A DNA stretch of 64,000 nucleotides from Bradyrhizobiaceae bacterium PARB1 (GTDB taxonomy: Bacteria > Pseudomonadota > Alphaproteobacteria > Rhizobiales > Xanthobacteraceae). The position numbers were made by a program, and so were the translations under genes. The stretch is from NCBI GenBank assembly GCA_002256345.1, contig NKIY01000002.1, forward strand, positions 434,001-498,000. The letters run 5' to 3'. The notes beneath the pieces are model-generated. The model saw only the letters and a program-made list of their open reading frames with translations, did no database searches and had not been told where the DNA came from. Positions 46,300-56,120 of this stretch are shown piece by piece; position 1 is the stretch's first letter, and each line of letters opens with the position of its first letter.

Positions 46300-46974
46300 G
46301 TGCGCGTGCTGCTCGTCGAGGACGAACCGGAAATGGCTTCAGCGCTCGCAGCGGCGCTCAAAGGCCACGATATGGTGGTCGATCGTGTCGCGACGATCGA
46401 CATGGCCAGAGAAGCCATCCTCACGAACGGCTACGGGGCCATACTGCTCGATCGCCAGTTGCCCGATGGTGACGGGCTCACGCTGATACCTAAATTGAGG
46501 GCGGATGGCGTGCAGACTCCCGTAATTGTGCTCACGGCGCGTGGCGATCTCGCCGACCGCGTCGCTGGATTGGATACGGGCGCTGACGACTATCTCGGCA
46601 AGCCATTCGCGATCGAGGAACTGCTGGCGCGGCTACGCGCCGTATTGCGTCGGCGGAGCGACATGCCTGCTGAAATGCTGCAACTTGGTCGCCTCGCCTA
46701 CAACGCCGATCACCGCGAAGCGAGCGTCGTCGGTACGGTCCTCGCGCTGCCCCGTCGCGAGTTGCTGGTGCTCGAGACATTGATGCGGCGATCCGGCCGA
46801 ACGGTCGCACGATCCGCACTCGAGGAAGCGGTCTATGGCTTCGATGACGAAATCCAGTCCAACGCGTTGGATACACATGTCTCGCGCCTGCGGCGTAAGT
46901 TGGCCGAAAGCGACGCAGGCGTCGAGATACACGCCATTCGCGGACTGGGTTATCTAATCCGGCGCACCTCATGA
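46300..46974 (+). CDS. OmpR-family response regulator of the methyltransferase-DedA cluster
   Basis: 224 residues: receiver (VEDEP, Asp51 in LLDRQLPDGDG, DDYLGKPF) and winged-helix output (LPRRELLVLETLMRRSG, SNALDTHVSRLRRKL, IRGLGYLI). GTG start preceded by GGGAGGA. Overlaps the kinase gene by 4 bp (ATGA). Closest in look to PmrA/QseB/TctD-type regulators. Likely controls the following lipid/membrane genes (inference). Confidence 0.93.
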   Translation: MRVLLVEDEPEMASALAAALKGHDMVVDRVATIDMAREAILTNGYGAILLDRQLPDGDGLTLIPKLRADGVQTPVIVLTARGDLADRVAGLDTGADDYLGKPFAIEELLARLRAVLRRRSDMPAEMLQLGRLAYNADHREASVVGTVLALPRRELLVLETLMRRSGRTVARSALEEAVYGFDDEIQSNALDTHVSRLRRKLAESDAGVEIHAIRGLGYLIRRTS

Positions 46975-48359
46975 GCGCGGCTCGCCGCACGTCACTCCGA
47001 TGGGTTCTCGTCAGTCGACTCGTGAGCCTGCAGGCATTGATGCTCTCTGGCCTGGTCATGGCAATGGTGACCGGCCTGTGGGCAGGCGGTTACCTGATCT
47101 CGCTGGAGCCCGAAGACGAAACCATCGACGTCATCAAGAATGCCCTCGCACGCGATCAGGCGGACGCAATCGTCGTTCGCGACACCGCAGCGCTCGGGCA
47201 ACAACGCGCCGCGATGCCGGAGCTGTGGTTTGTCGTCCGGGACAGGAGTGGAGCCCGCATATCGCAAGGCAATATCCCCCCTGAATTCGCGCGGATGGGC
47301 GATGCACTCGATGACATCGGGCAGGCCCGGCTCGGTTGGAACATCGACGATCCGCCGCGCCCGACTGCGAGAATGCGCTGGGTCGACAGTGCCGCTGGCC
47401 GGGTCCAGATCCTTGCGGGGGCCGGTGGCACTGTGCCATGGTATCGACTGGCAGCCGCCATTCTCACCCTGTTCGTCGGCGTGGTGCTTCCAATTCTCGC
47501 CGTCATGACTTTGACGACGCTTGTCGCTACCCCCATCGTGGTCCGCCGCGCGCTGCTCGGTGTCAGCGACACGGCGGCACAAACCGAGCGGATCGACACC
47601 GACAAACGCGGAGCCCGCATTCCGCTAGATCGTGTCCCACAAGAAATTGTCCCACTGGTGGTCGCGATAAATGACGCGCTGCGCCGCCTCGACGACGGAT
47701 ATGAGCGTCGTCAACGTTTTCTGGTCGACGCGGCCCACGAATTGCGGACACCAATTGCCATCCTGCAAATTCGGATCGAGTCGATCGAGCCTGGGCCATA
47801 CAAGGGCCGCCTGCTCGAGGATGTCCGGCGCCTGGCCATCCTGGCCGAGCAATTGCTCGATAGCGAACGATTGAAGCACTCTGCCTTACCGCAGTCGGAT
47901 ATCGACCTTGTCGAGGTGACAGAGCATGTCACGTCGGACCTTGCTCCTCTCGCTATCGCCGCCGGCTATGAGATCGCATATGAGAGCAATGTAAAGCAGG
48001 CTCCGATGTCGGGAGATCGAGGAGCTTTGGAGCGCGCGCTTGCCAATCTGATTCACAATGCCATCGAACATGGCGGACGCCGCGGCAAGATCGTCGTCAG
48101 CGTCACCTCGTCGTCAATCTCGGTGACCGATCAAGGACCAGGAATTATTCCGGACGATCGGGAGCGCGTCTTCGAGCCTTTTTACCGGATAAACGGCGGA
48201 TCGCGCGGTGCGGGCCTCGGCCTCAATCTGGTTCGCGAGATCGTTCAGCTCCACGACGGAACGATCGATATTCAAGAAGGCGCGAACGGTGGCACGCGCG
48301 TGACCATGACATTCCGCAAGCGACATTCGATTCGCCAGAGCGAGATGCAGCCTTGGTGA
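46971..48359 (+). CDS. Sensor histidine kinase of the methyltransferase-DedA cluster
   Basis: 462 residues. Membrane segments about 20-44 and 161-190 flank a periplasmic domain of about 115 residues. HAMP follows, HisKA with His256 in FLVDAAHELRTPI, and HATPase_c with GPGIIPDDRERVFEPFYR and GAGLGLNLV. Start overlaps the regulator stop. The 224-bp gap that follows contains the perfect palindrome ATGACGTCAT (48495-48504) and may carry a promoter for the next two genes. Confidence 0.93.
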   Translation: MSAARRTSLRWVLVSRLVSLQALMLSGLVMAMVTGLWAGGYLISLEPEDETIDVIKNALARDQADAIVVRDTAALGQQRAAMPELWFVVRDRSGARISQGNIPPEFARMGDALDDIGQARLGWNIDDPPRPTARMRWVDSAAGRVQILAGAGGTVPWYRLAAAILTLFVGVVLPILAVMTLTTLVATPIVVRRALLGVSDTAAQTERIDTDKRGARIPLDRVPQEIVPLVVAINDALRRLDDGYERRQRFLVDAAHELRTPIAILQIRIESIEPGPYKGRLLEDVRRLAILAEQLLDSERLKHSALPQSDIDLVEVTEHVTSDLAPLAIAAGYEIAYESNVKQAPMSGDRGALERALANLIHNAIEHGGRRGKIVVSVTSSSISVTDQGPGIIPDDRERVFEPFYRINGGSRGAGLGLNLVREIVQLHDGTIDIQEGANGGTRVTMTFRKRHSIRQSEMQPW

Positions 48360-48583
48360 AGTGAACTCTGATATCTCCTCCAGTTTGCAGCACGACATCG
48401 CCTGGAAAGCAGCACCATTCTTCGGGACATGCTCTGACGTCTGCACGGCAGCGTGCGCGCATCTGACGAACTCAAATATTGCAACTTGAGTCGCATGACG
48501 TCATGTTCGCTCAATCTCCATTCCACATATCGCAGCTCTGCCGACCGTGGTGCTCGGCGCTACATGTGCAATGGACACTTCTC

Positions 48584-49180
48584 ATGACCGCAAACGGCCT
48601 CCTGCTCTTCTTCCGATCGCTCGCGGTGGCACCTCGCGCCGTCGGCGCGATCGCGCCATCTGGTTCTGCACTCGCTAATCTGATCACAAAGGATATCGAC
48701 GGCGCGACAGGTAAGGTGCTTGAACTCGGCCCAGGCACCGGCGTCTTTACGAAGGCCATGCTACAGCGAGGTGTGAAGCAGGCCGATCTGACACTCGTCG
48801 AATGCGGATCAGACTTCATTCGTGTGTTGCAGGAGCGGTTTCCGCATACCCGAGTCCTGTGGATGGACGCTGCATGGATCGCCGCTCAAGACATATTCGC
48901 GCCAGCCACGTTCGGCGCAGTCGTGAGCGGCCTCCCCTTGCTCAATATAGCGGAGCAGAAGGTCGACGCGATCCTTTCCGGCGTTTTCGCCAGTCTCAGG
49001 CCCGGTGGCGCCATGTATCAATTCACCTATGGCGTTCGCTGTCCGATCGGTCATCTCCAACTCGAACGCCACGGCCTCCAGGCCTCTTGTGTCGGCCGTG
49101 CATTGATGAACGTGCCGCCCGCTTCGGTCTATCGCATCACTCGTCGCCCGGTTGTTCAGATATCGGAACAAGCCCAATGA
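48584..49180 (+). CDS. Class I SAM-dependent methyltransferase, PmtA-like
   Basis: About 198 residues. SAM-binding motif I is VLELGPGTGVFTKAML, with LTLVECGSDFIRVLQERFP as the second acidic strand. The N-terminal FFRSLAVAPRAVGAIAPSGSALA and the SGLPLLNI and GGAMYQFTYG segments match the PmtA-type phosphatidylethanolamine N-methyltransferases of rhizobia and related rRNA/phospholipid methylases. Start ambiguous: ATG at 48584 gives the usual length; the frame is open to 48479. Overlaps the DedA gene by 4 bp (ATGA). Confidence 0.82.
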   Translation: MTANGLLLFFRSLAVAPRAVGAIAPSGSALANLITKDIDGATGKVLELGPGTGVFTKAMLQRGVKQADLTLVECGSDFIRVLQERFPHTRVLWMDAAWIAAQDIFAPATFGAVVSGLPLLNIAEQKVDAILSGVFASLRPGGAMYQFTYGVRCPIGHLQLERHGLQASCVGRALMNVPPASVYRITRRPVVQISEQAQ

Positions 49181-49803
49181 CCACGGCACTATCCGATGTT
49201 GTCGTTCGCTGTATCCAAATCGGCCCGATTGGAATCATCGGGCTTGGCATCGCGGAAAAGCTGTTTCCATTCGTGCCGTCTTACGCACTATTCGTCGTGA
49301 TCGGTATCGTGCTCGCAGCCGGGCAGCTCGACCTTACAACGGCGATCCCCGCGCTTGCGCTCGGCTCCACGGCCGGTTCGTTGTGCTGGTACGCAGTCGG
49401 ACGCGCGCTCGGAAAACAACGTAGCGAGACATTCGTCCAGCGCTTCGGCCGTTGCGTCGGCTTGACGCCTATCCGTTACCAACGCACAACGGCTGCGTTT
49501 CAACGATATCCGTTCGTGATCATCGCCTGCAGCCAGACGATCCCTGTAGTCAGAGTCTATATGGCGATCCCTGCGGGTATCCTTGGCGTGTCACTCATGC
49601 ATTTTCTTCCGGGAACATTCATCGGCAGTCTGGTTTGGAGCGGATCTCTCCTGGCGCTTGGTTCCTGGATCGGAAATACAAATACGGACCCAGTAGTCGC
49701 TGGACTAGCCGCCATCACGGCATTGGTCGCGCTCGAAGGCGCAATTGTATATGGTTGCCGCCGCCTCCGGCGATCGCGGCCCGAACCATGTCCGCGCGAC
49801 TAA
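49177..49803 (+). CDS. DedA/VTT-domain membrane protein
   Basis: 208 residues, about five membrane segments. VTT/DedA pattern: EKLFPFVPSYALFVVIGIVLAAG, GSTAGSLCWYAVGRALG, and FQRYPFVIIACSQTIPVVRVYMAIPAGILGVSLMHFLPGTFIGSLVWSG with the family's Arg-then-Gly-rich re-entrant region. DedA proteins help flip or recycle lipid carriers and affect resistance to cationic peptides. ATG overlaps the methyltransferase stop. The following 49804-49927 shows no gene or clear hairpin. Confidence 0.85.
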   Translation: MTTALSDVVVRCIQIGPIGIIGLGIAEKLFPFVPSYALFVVIGIVLAAGQLDLTTAIPALALGSTAGSLCWYAVGRALGKQRSETFVQRFGRCVGLTPIRYQRTTAAFQRYPFVIIACSQTIPVVRVYMAIPAGILGVSLMHFLPGTFIGSLVWSGSLLALGSWIGNTNTDPVVAGLAAITALVALEGAIVYGCRRLRRSRPEPCPRD

Positions 49804-49927
49804 TCGAGGATCGTATTCAGGCGTGAATCCCTTGAATCCGTGGCACCTGGCCTCCCATGCATCATATACTCAGCGGCGGCACGGCTTCGAAAACAATTCG
49901 AGACAATCGACTTCATCTGAACCGCGA

Positions 49928-51160
49928 TTACACCGATGCGCACAGAATCCCCATGAATAGCGGGCGCGCATAGAGATCTGCGACATTATGGATCGTCGCC
50001 TCCGGTACCCAGCGCCTGATCGAGGCCGACGCATTGACCATACCGCTGATCATCTGCGCTGCGATCGCCGAATCGATCGGGCGGACCGACCCATCCATTA
50101 CGCCATCGACGACCACACTGGCGAAGTGTTCTGACAATCGGTTCATGGTGCGGAGAGTCTGCTCCGCAGCCGATTCCGGTAGTCCGCTACGTGCGGTGAT
50201 GCGCAGCAAAGGACCGTCATTGGACAGTTGATACTTCACCAATGCCGCTGCCGCGGCGCTCAGTCTGTACCAGCCGTTCTCGCATTCGTCGGCCGCCGAC
50301 TGGGCACGGCGGATGACATCGAAGGTGCGCGCGAAACAGTCGACGATCAGGTCGTCCTTGTTATCGTTGTGATGATAGAATGAGCCCTTGGTGACTTTGA
50401 GGGCCGCCGATATCCGCTCCACCGAGGCGCCGCGATAGCCTTCTTCATTGATCAGTCGCGTGGCGACACGCAAAAAGGCGTCCGGCGATATATCCTCTTC
50501 CACCTGCGATCTGGCGAGCGTCGGGAGCATCGGTGGCGTCCATATCGCCGCTGGACCGCCGATTCCATTCAGGAGGATGTCGCTCGCGTGCCGGGCCGCA
50601 CGGGCATAGCCTGAGGCCTCGTAGCGGGTGATCCAGACGCGCGTCCATTGCGTCAATGTGAACAGAAGATTCGCACGCGCATTGCGTTCCGAACGACTAA
50701 GGCCAAGGCGGCTGTCAGTCCCGATCAATCCGCGAACACGGCGAAACATCTGGGCATAGAACGTGGCGACATCGGCGCGTGTCGCACTGAGCGCATTCAC
50801 TTCTGAGAAATTGATGAATTGCGGTCTGACGCCGGTCTCGACATCGGCGAGCAAACGAAAGAACCCCGTGACAAAGGCCGTGATCCGCAGCTCCGGTGTC
50901 CTTGCTTTCTCTGCCTCTGTGAGCAATTCGTCAAACACTTCGACGGATCGGAACACACAAGCCAGCGCGAGATCGTCCTTCTTCCGGAAATAGTACGTCA
51001 CGCTGTTGGTGACGAGCCCTACGCTCTGCGCGACATCCGATAAAGTCGTGCCGCGAATGCCCCGCCGGTTGAACAGACGGGCGGCCGCATCGAGGATCGC
51101 TTCGCGCTTCTCCAGAAACCGGCGAGTCTGCCCTTCATCAACGGTCGGCATATCACTCAT
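49928..51160 (-). CDS. Double TetR-family transcriptional regulator (two fused repressors)
   Basis: 410 residues, about twice the family's usual 200. First TetR_N domain at about 20-63 (REAILDAAARLFNRRGIRGT, then VTNSVTYYFRKKDDL), first ligand domain to about 215; second TetR_N at about 227-271 (LRVATRLINEEGYRGASVER, then VTKGSFYHHNDNKDDL) with its own ligand domain. Both helix-turn-helices look intact, so this could be an intramolecular dimer. Lies 28 bp after the ABC-transporter ATPase gene in the same direction, so it is probably the last gene of that operon. Confidence 0.9.
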   Translation of the reverse strand: MSDMPTVDEGQTRRFLEKREAILDAAARLFNRRGIRGTTLSDVAQSVGLVTNSVTYYFRKKDDLALACVFRSVEVFDELLTEAEKARTPELRITAFVTGFFRLLADVETGVRPQFINFSEVNALSATRADVATFYAQMFRRVRGLIGTDSRLGLSRSERNARANLLFTLTQWTRVWITRYEASGYARAARHASDILLNGIGGPAAIWTPPMLPTLARSQVEEDISPDAFLRVATRLINEEGYRGASVERISAALKVTKGSFYHHNDNKDDLIVDCFARTFDVIRRAQSAADECENGWYRLSAAAAALVKYQLSNDGPLLRITARSGLPESAAEQTLRTMNRLSEHFASVVVDGVMDGSVRPIDSAIAAQMISGMVNASASIRRWVPEATIHNVADLYARPLFMGILCASV

Positions 51161-51188
51161 GGGAAATACGGACCGACCTCACGCCAAC

Positions 51189-52277
51189 TCAGGCAACGAC
51201 AAAGGCACCCTGCTCCACGACCTCACGGCCGCCGGGTGCAGAATGCCGCAAACTATCTCTGCTTGCACCAGAAATCGAGAGATCGTGCAAGTGGCAAGCT
51301 GCGGCGCGCCCATCCGTCATCTCACGCAGTGGCGGATCGACCTCGGCGCAGACCTTCATAGCCATGGGGCAACGCGGGTGGAAACGACAACCCGAGGGCG
51401 GGTTCATCACACTCGGCGGCTCACCGAGAATGACCTGCTGCGGCCGCAGCGCCTCCGCCGAAGGATTTGGGATCGGTACCGCGGCCAGCAGGCCTTGGGT
51501 GTAAGGATGCAACGGGGCCTTGTAGAGCTCGTTACGCGGCGCCACTTCGACGATACGGCCGAGATACATCACCGCGATGCGATGACTGACGTGGCGGACT
51601 ACCGCGAGGTCGTGTGCGATAAAGAGATAGGACAGCCCTAACCGCTCCTGAAGCTCTTGGAACAGATTGACTACCTGTGCCTGGATCGAGACGTCGAGCG
51701 CCGACACCGGCTCATCGCAGATCACCAGCGCCGGATTGAGCGCCACCGCGCGCGCGATCGATATGCGCTGGCGCTGACCGCCGGAGAACTCGTGCGGATA
51801 GCGCTCGGCCATGTCAGGCCGCAAGCCAACCAGCCGCAACAATTCCTGAATCCGGGCGCGGTAGACGTCGCGTTCCGTATCGACGCCGTGCACGATCAGC
51901 GGCTCGCCGATGATGTCGCCGACTTTCATACGCGGATTGAGCGAGCCATAGGGATCCTGGTACACCATCTGAATTCGGCGCCGGACCGCGCGCATGGCGC
52001 CGGCGCTGTAATTTGCGATGTCCTTGCCCTCGAACTCCACCTTGCCCTCGGTGATCGGCGTCATCCGCAGCACGGCGAGGCCCGTCGTGGACTTGCCGCA
52101 ACCGGACTCTCCGACAAGTCCGAGTGTCTCGCCTTTGCGCACCTCGAACGACACGCCATCGACGGCCCGCACACTCGCGATCTGCTTGCGGATAACGACG
52201 CCCCGATATTGCGGGAAGTGAACCTTGAGGCCGCTGACCTTGAGGATCGGCTCGTCCGCCTCAGACTTCGAGGGCAT
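51189..52277 (-). CDS. Dipeptide/oligopeptide ABC transporter ATP-binding protein (DppF-type)
   Basis: 362 residues. Walker [10 protein letters not shown]-loop [11 protein letters not shown], signature [13 protein letters not shown], Walker [14 protein letters not shown]-loop IAHD. C-terminal oligo_HPY region with CRFHPRCP. Works with the DppD-type ATPase it overlaps by 17 bp. Confidence 0.95.
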   Translation of the reverse strand: MPSKSEADEPILKVSGLKVHFPQYRGVVIRKQIASVRAVDGVSFEVRKGETLGLVGESGCGKSTTGLAVLRMTPITEGKVEFEGKDIANYSAGAMRAVRRRIQMVYQDPYGSLNPRMKVGDIIGEPLIVHGVDTERDVYRARIQELLRLVGLRPDMAERYPHEFSGGQRQRISIARAVALNPALVICDEPVSALDVSIQAQVVNLFQELQERLGLSYLFIAHDLAVVRHVSHRIAVMYLGRIVEVAPRNELYKAPLHPYTQGLLAAVPIPNPSAEALRPQQVILGEPPSVMNPPSGCRFHPRCPMAMKVCAEVDPPLREMTDGRAAACHLHDLSISGASRDSLRHSAPGGREVVEQGAFVVA

Positions 52278-53340
52278 CGGCGCCTCCTTTCACATCGGCG
52301 AAGCACGCCCGGAAATGTTGACCCTCGATATGTTCCAGCTCCGGCGCTTCCTGTCGGCAACGATCGCCGACATAGCGGCACCGGGTCTGGAAAGCGCAGC
52401 CCTGCGGCAGAGCCGAAAGATCCGGCGGCTGACCTTCGATCGGCACGAGGCGCTGCTGGGTGTCCTGGTCCAGCCGCGGGATCGAGGCCATCAGGCCGAG
52501 CGTGTACGGATGGCGCGGGGTCTCATAGATTTCGCGTGCGGTGCCGCTCTCCACGATACGGCCCGCATACATGACGCAGACCCGATCCGCATAACGCGCG
52601 ACCACTCCGAGATCGTGGGTAATCAGGACCAGCGCAGCCTTGGTCTCGCGGGTGAGATCCTTCAGCAATGCGAGGATCTGTGCCTGTACGGTGACATCGA
52701 GCGCCGTGGTCGGCTCGTCGGCTACAATCAGTTTCGGCTTGCAGGCGAGTGCCATGGCAATCATCGCGCGCTGCCGCATCCCCCCGGAGAATTGATGCGG
52801 ATAGGCCGTGACGCGCTTTTCCGCATCGGGGATGCGCACGCGCTTCAGCAACTCGCCGGCCTTGGCGAGCGCCTTCTTCCAGCTCAGACCGTGGTGCAGT
52901 TGCATGGGTTCGGCGATCTGCAGCCCCACGGTCAATGACGGATTGAGCGACGACATCGGCTCCTGAAAGATCATCGCAATCTCGTTGCCGCGGATCGCGC
53001 GTATTTCCTTGCTCGACAACTTCAGGAGATCGCGGCCGTCGAACAAAATCTCGCCAGACTTCACGCGGCTCGGCGGCGACGGAATGAGTTGCAGCAAAGA
53101 CAGCGCGGTCACGCTCTTGCCCGAGCCGCTTTCACCAACAATCGCCAGCGTCTCACCCGGGAAAACGGAAAACGACACCTTGTCCACCGCGCGCAGCGCG
53201 CCGCGACCGACCCCGAATTCGACCGCGAGATCGCGTACCTCCAGCAGCGGCCGCCCTTGGTCAGCTGCACCGGCGCGCGCACCATCCACCGGCGCCGACC
53301 TTACAGATGTGTCGTTGGTATCGAGAAGGAGCTCGGACAC
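52261..53340 (-). CDS. Dipeptide/oligopeptide ABC transporter ATP-binding protein (DppD-type)
   Basis: 359 residues. Walker A GESGSGKS, signature SGGMRQRAMIAMA, Walker B LIVADEPTTALD, and the Cys-containing C-terminus QGCAFQTRCRYVGDRC. GTG start at 53340. Overlaps the DppF-type gene. Lies 94 bp after the solute-binding-protein gene. Confidence 0.95.
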   Translation of the reverse strand: MSELLLDTNDTSVRSAPVDGARAGAADQGRPLLEVRDLAVEFGVGRGALRAVDKVSFSVFPGETLAIVGESGSGKSVTALSLLQLIPSPPSRVKSGEILFDGRDLLKLSSKEIRAIRGNEIAMIFQEPMSSLNPSLTVGLQIAEPMQLHHGLSWKKALAKAGELLKRVRIPDAEKRVTAYPHQFSGGMRQRAMIAMALACKPKLIVADEPTTALDVTVQAQILALLKDLTRETKAALVLITHDLGVVARYADRVCVMYAGRIVESGTAREIYETPRHPYTLGLMASIPRLDQDTQQRLVPIEGQPPDLSALPQGCAFQTRCRYVGDRCRQEAPELEHIEGQHFRACFADVKGGADALEV

Positions 53341-53434
53341 TCGCGTCTCCTGAAAATTGACGACAGGGATAGGCGCCCTCGCCCCGATGCCGCACAGTTT
53401 GCGGCCATCGGGGCGCGGGACATAGCGGAGCGCG

Positions 53435-55153
53435 TCAGAAGCCCATCTTCTTCTTCATCTCCTGATCGATCCAGATGCGGGCATAGATCGGTCCCGGACG
53501 CACGGCGCCGGCGCGCAGCTCACCCGCATAGTTCTTCACCCAAGGCCACCAGGCCGTATAGACGTAGGGTGTGGGCAGCCAGATATACGGAGCCTTGTCG
53601 AGGATCTCGATCGTCATCTCCTTCAGCATCGTCTTGCGCTTGGTCTCGTCACGCTCCTGATAGGCAGCGTCCATTTTCTTGTCGAAGGCTGGATCGGCAT
53701 ATTGTGACGGATTCCAGGTCTGACCGGTGATGAAGCTCTTGCGGATCGTCGTGGTCGGATTGGTGTGGCCATTATTCATCATGTAGCCGGCTGCGTTGGT
53801 CTTCGACGTCATGGCCGACAGGAACGCACCGTACTCCATCGGCTGGATCTCGATCTTGACCCCGACCTGTTCGAGATAGGCGCCGATCAGCGGCAACAAG
53901 TCCTGATGATCCGGCTGGCAGGTGCAGACCTGGACCTTGAAGCTGAAGCCTTTCGGCACGCCGGCCTCCGCCAGCAGCTTCTTCGCCTTGTCGGGATTGT
54001 AGGTGAAGAGCTCTTTCACCGAGGCTGGCATCGCTTCGAGCGGCTCGTAATAGCCGTCATAGTCGGGATGCTGAGGATAGGAGAACAGCTCGGCATGGCC
54101 ATTATAATAGGCTTTGACGATCTCCTGCTTGTTGACGGCCAGATTGAGCGCGCGGCGCACGCGTATATCGTCGAAAGGCTTGGTGTCCACGCGCATGGCC
54201 ACGAACTGGCCATTCATCGACAACCACTTCGACCATTTGAGCTGAGGGACGCTCTTTTTCAGTTCCTCCATATCGCTCCACCGGATCGGCTCCGCGATAT
54301 CCAGCTTGCCGGTGCGCAGCGCCGTGGTCACGGTCGCCTCATCCTTGATGTTGCGATAGACGACCTTATCCACGAAGGGCAGCTTGAACTCTTCGCCGCC
54401 GATCTTCTCCTTGTCCCAATAGATCGGGTTCTTCGAATAGGTGTTCTGGTTGCCTTGAACGTGATCGGTCAGAAGAAATGGGCCGGTTCCGTTCAAATTC
54501 TTCCAGTTGCCCGCGCCGGCATCGGCCACTTCTTTCGGATAGATGCTGGAATAGTATCCCCAGCCGAAACGATAATCCCATTCAGCATTGTAGGATTTCA
54601 TCGTGAAGACGACCGTATGCTTGTCGGTGGCCTCGACTTTTTCAATGTGATCGAAATATGTGGCGATCTTCTTCGGACTCTTGTCGAGACGCGTGTAGCT
54701 GAACACGACGTCATCAGCGACCAGCTCGCGCGAGGCCATCACCCCCGGCTTTTCCGGGAACATGATGCCCTTGCGCAGCTTCACTTCCATACGCAGCGGA
54801 TTCTCCTTCATTTCCCAACTCTCGGCGAGCTCGCCACGCATCGCGTCGGATGGAATCCAGGCGTCCGCGTAGAAAGGATACTTTCCACCGTTGCGCTTCG
54901 ATTTCGACAGGTCCGCAGAAAAGAGATGTTCGTAGAACTGCCCAGTGTCGTGATTGATCTTCCAATTCCAGTCGGCCGGATCCCATGTCAAAACGTTCAG
55001 CGCGCGATTGACGGTTGCGATCTGGAGCGTCCCGCCATATTGCGGCTTCTCGTCTGCCCGTGCTGCAGACGACATGCCGAACGCGGCCGACACGGTCATT
55101 GCGGTCGCAAGCAGCCGCGCCGTCAATTGCGGCCTTACTGTATGTCCACTCAC
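53435..55153 (-). CDS. ABC transporter solute-binding protein, family 5
   Basis: About 572 residues. Signal peptide ATAMTVSAAFGMSSAARADE. Family-5 landmarks are YGGTLQIATVNRALNVLTWDP, YFEHLF-like start, FNGTGPFLLTDH-type segment (GNWKNLNGTGPFLL), VRRALNLAVNKQEI and GYMMNNGHTNPTTTI. Start: GTG at 55151-55153, placed 5 bases after GGGGAGG; the GTG two codons earlier is too close to that ribosome-binding site. Located between the permease and ATPase genes, so the operon order is B-C-A-D-F. Ligand unknown; peptides or an acyl-linked compound are possible. Confidence 0.92.
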   Translation of the reverse strand: MSGHTVRPQLTARLLATAMTVSAAFGMSSAARADEKPQYGGTLQIATVNRALNVLTWDPADWNWKINHDTGQFYEHLFSADLSKSKRNGGKYPFYADAWIPSDAMRGELAESWEMKENPLRMEVKLRKGIMFPEKPGVMASRELVADDVVFSYTRLDKSPKKIATYFDHIEKVEATDKHTVVFTMKSYNAEWDYRFGWGYYSSIYPKEVADAGAGNWKNLNGTGPFLLTDHVQGNQNTYSKNPIYWDKEKIGGEEFKLPFVDKVVYRNIKDEATVTTALRTGKLDIAEPIRWSDMEELKKSVPQLKWSKWLSMNGQFVAMRVDTKPFDDIRVRRALNLAVNKQEIVKAYYNGHAELFSYPQHPDYDGYYEPLEAMPASVKELFTYNPDKAKKLLAEAGVPKGFSFKVQVCTCQPDHQDLLPLIGAYLEQVGVKIEIQPMEYGAFLSAMTSKTNAAGYMMNNGHTNPTTTIRKSFITGQTWNPSQYADPAFDKKMDAAYQERDETKRKTMLKEMTIEILDKAPYIWLPTPYVYTAWWPWVKNYAGELRAGAVRPGPIYARIWIDQEMKKKMGF

Positions 55154-55223
55154 CGTCACCTCCCCTTTTAACTATTGACCGCGACCTTTTCCGGCCGTCG
55201 GTTCTGTTCTTCCAAATTGCGGA

Positions 55224-56120
55224 CTACCGCGATCCACGCATGCGGGGATCGAGCAGGTCCCGCAATGCATCGCCGAATACATTGGTGGCATAGACAACCA
55301 CCGTCAGGCACAGGCCCGGCGCCAGGGCGAGCCACGGCCCCTGCAGCATGTAGGTGCGACCGCTGCCCGACAGCATGCCTCCCCAGGTCGGCGCCGGCGG
55401 CGGCACGCCCAGACCGAGGAACGAAAGGCCGGACTCAGCAAGGATCACAAAACCGACACGGGTCGTGAAGAGGATGATGATCGGCGGCATCACATTCGGC
55501 AAAATATGGCGGATCAGGATGCGCGGCAGTGTGGCACCCATCGATTGCGCAGCATTCACATACATGTTCTCGCGCACTGAAATGGTGGCGCCGCGAATGA
55601 TGCGTGAACCGTTGATGCCGAGCAGCAATCCAAGAATGCAGATGATCGGAACCAACCCAGGACCGACGACCGATACGACCACAATCAGCACAACGAGATC
55701 GGGAAAGCTCATCCATGCATCGACGAGGCGCTGCATGATCATGTCGAAGCGGCCGCCAAGATAACCTGACAGAATGCCGATCACGACCGACACGATGGTA
55801 GCAATGCCGGCGGCGCAGAATCCAATGATAACGGACAACTGTGCGCCATAGAGGCATCGCGACAGCACATCGCGGCCGAGATTGTCGGTGCCGAACGGAA
55901 ATTGCCAGGACGGCGGCTTTAACCGGTTCAGCGGACTGATCTGGTTGAAGCCATACGGAGCGAGGAAATCGGCGAACAGTCCGCAGAACAGAAACAGCAG
56001 GAAGACGACGGCCCCTGCTGCGCCGAGCGGCTTCTCGCGGAACAATCGCCTGACAAAAGCCAGTATCGGTGAACGACGGCGTGGCGCTCCTGCGACTGAG
56101 GTCTCGACTGCAATAGTCAT
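55224..56120 (-). CDS. Dipeptide-type ABC transporter permease (DppC-type)
   Basis: 298 residues. N-terminal domain before the first membrane segment (PLGAAGAVVFLLFLFCGLFADFL), then FGTDNLGRDVLSRCLYGAQLS, the DppC signature, and the EAA loop GATISVRENMYVNAAQSMGAT. ATG at 56118-56120 overlaps the DppB stop by one base (TGATG), preferred over the preceding GTG. Confidence 0.95.
   Translation of the reverse strand: MTIAVETSVAGAPRRRSPILAFVRRLFREKPLGAAGAVVFLLFLFCGLFADFLAPYGFNQISPLNRLKPPSWQFPFGTDNLGRDVLSRCLYGAQLSVIIGFCAAGIATIVSVVIGILSGYLGGRFDMIMQRLVDAWMSFPDLVVLIVVVSVVGPGLVPIICILGLLLGINGSRIIRGATISVRENMYVNAAQSMGATLPRILIRHILPNVMPPIIILFTTRVGFVILAESGLSFLGLGVPPPAPTWGGMLSGSGRTYMLQGPWLALAPGLCLTVVVYATNVFGDALRDLLDPRMRGSR

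Noticed and set aside
48495-48504. Perfect palindrome ATGACGTCAT
   Set aside because: Noted near the methyltransferase start, but 10-bp palindromes are common and nothing links it to a regulator.
53765-55171. 468-codon plus-strand frame
   Set aside because: Antisense to the family-5 solute-binding protein gene.
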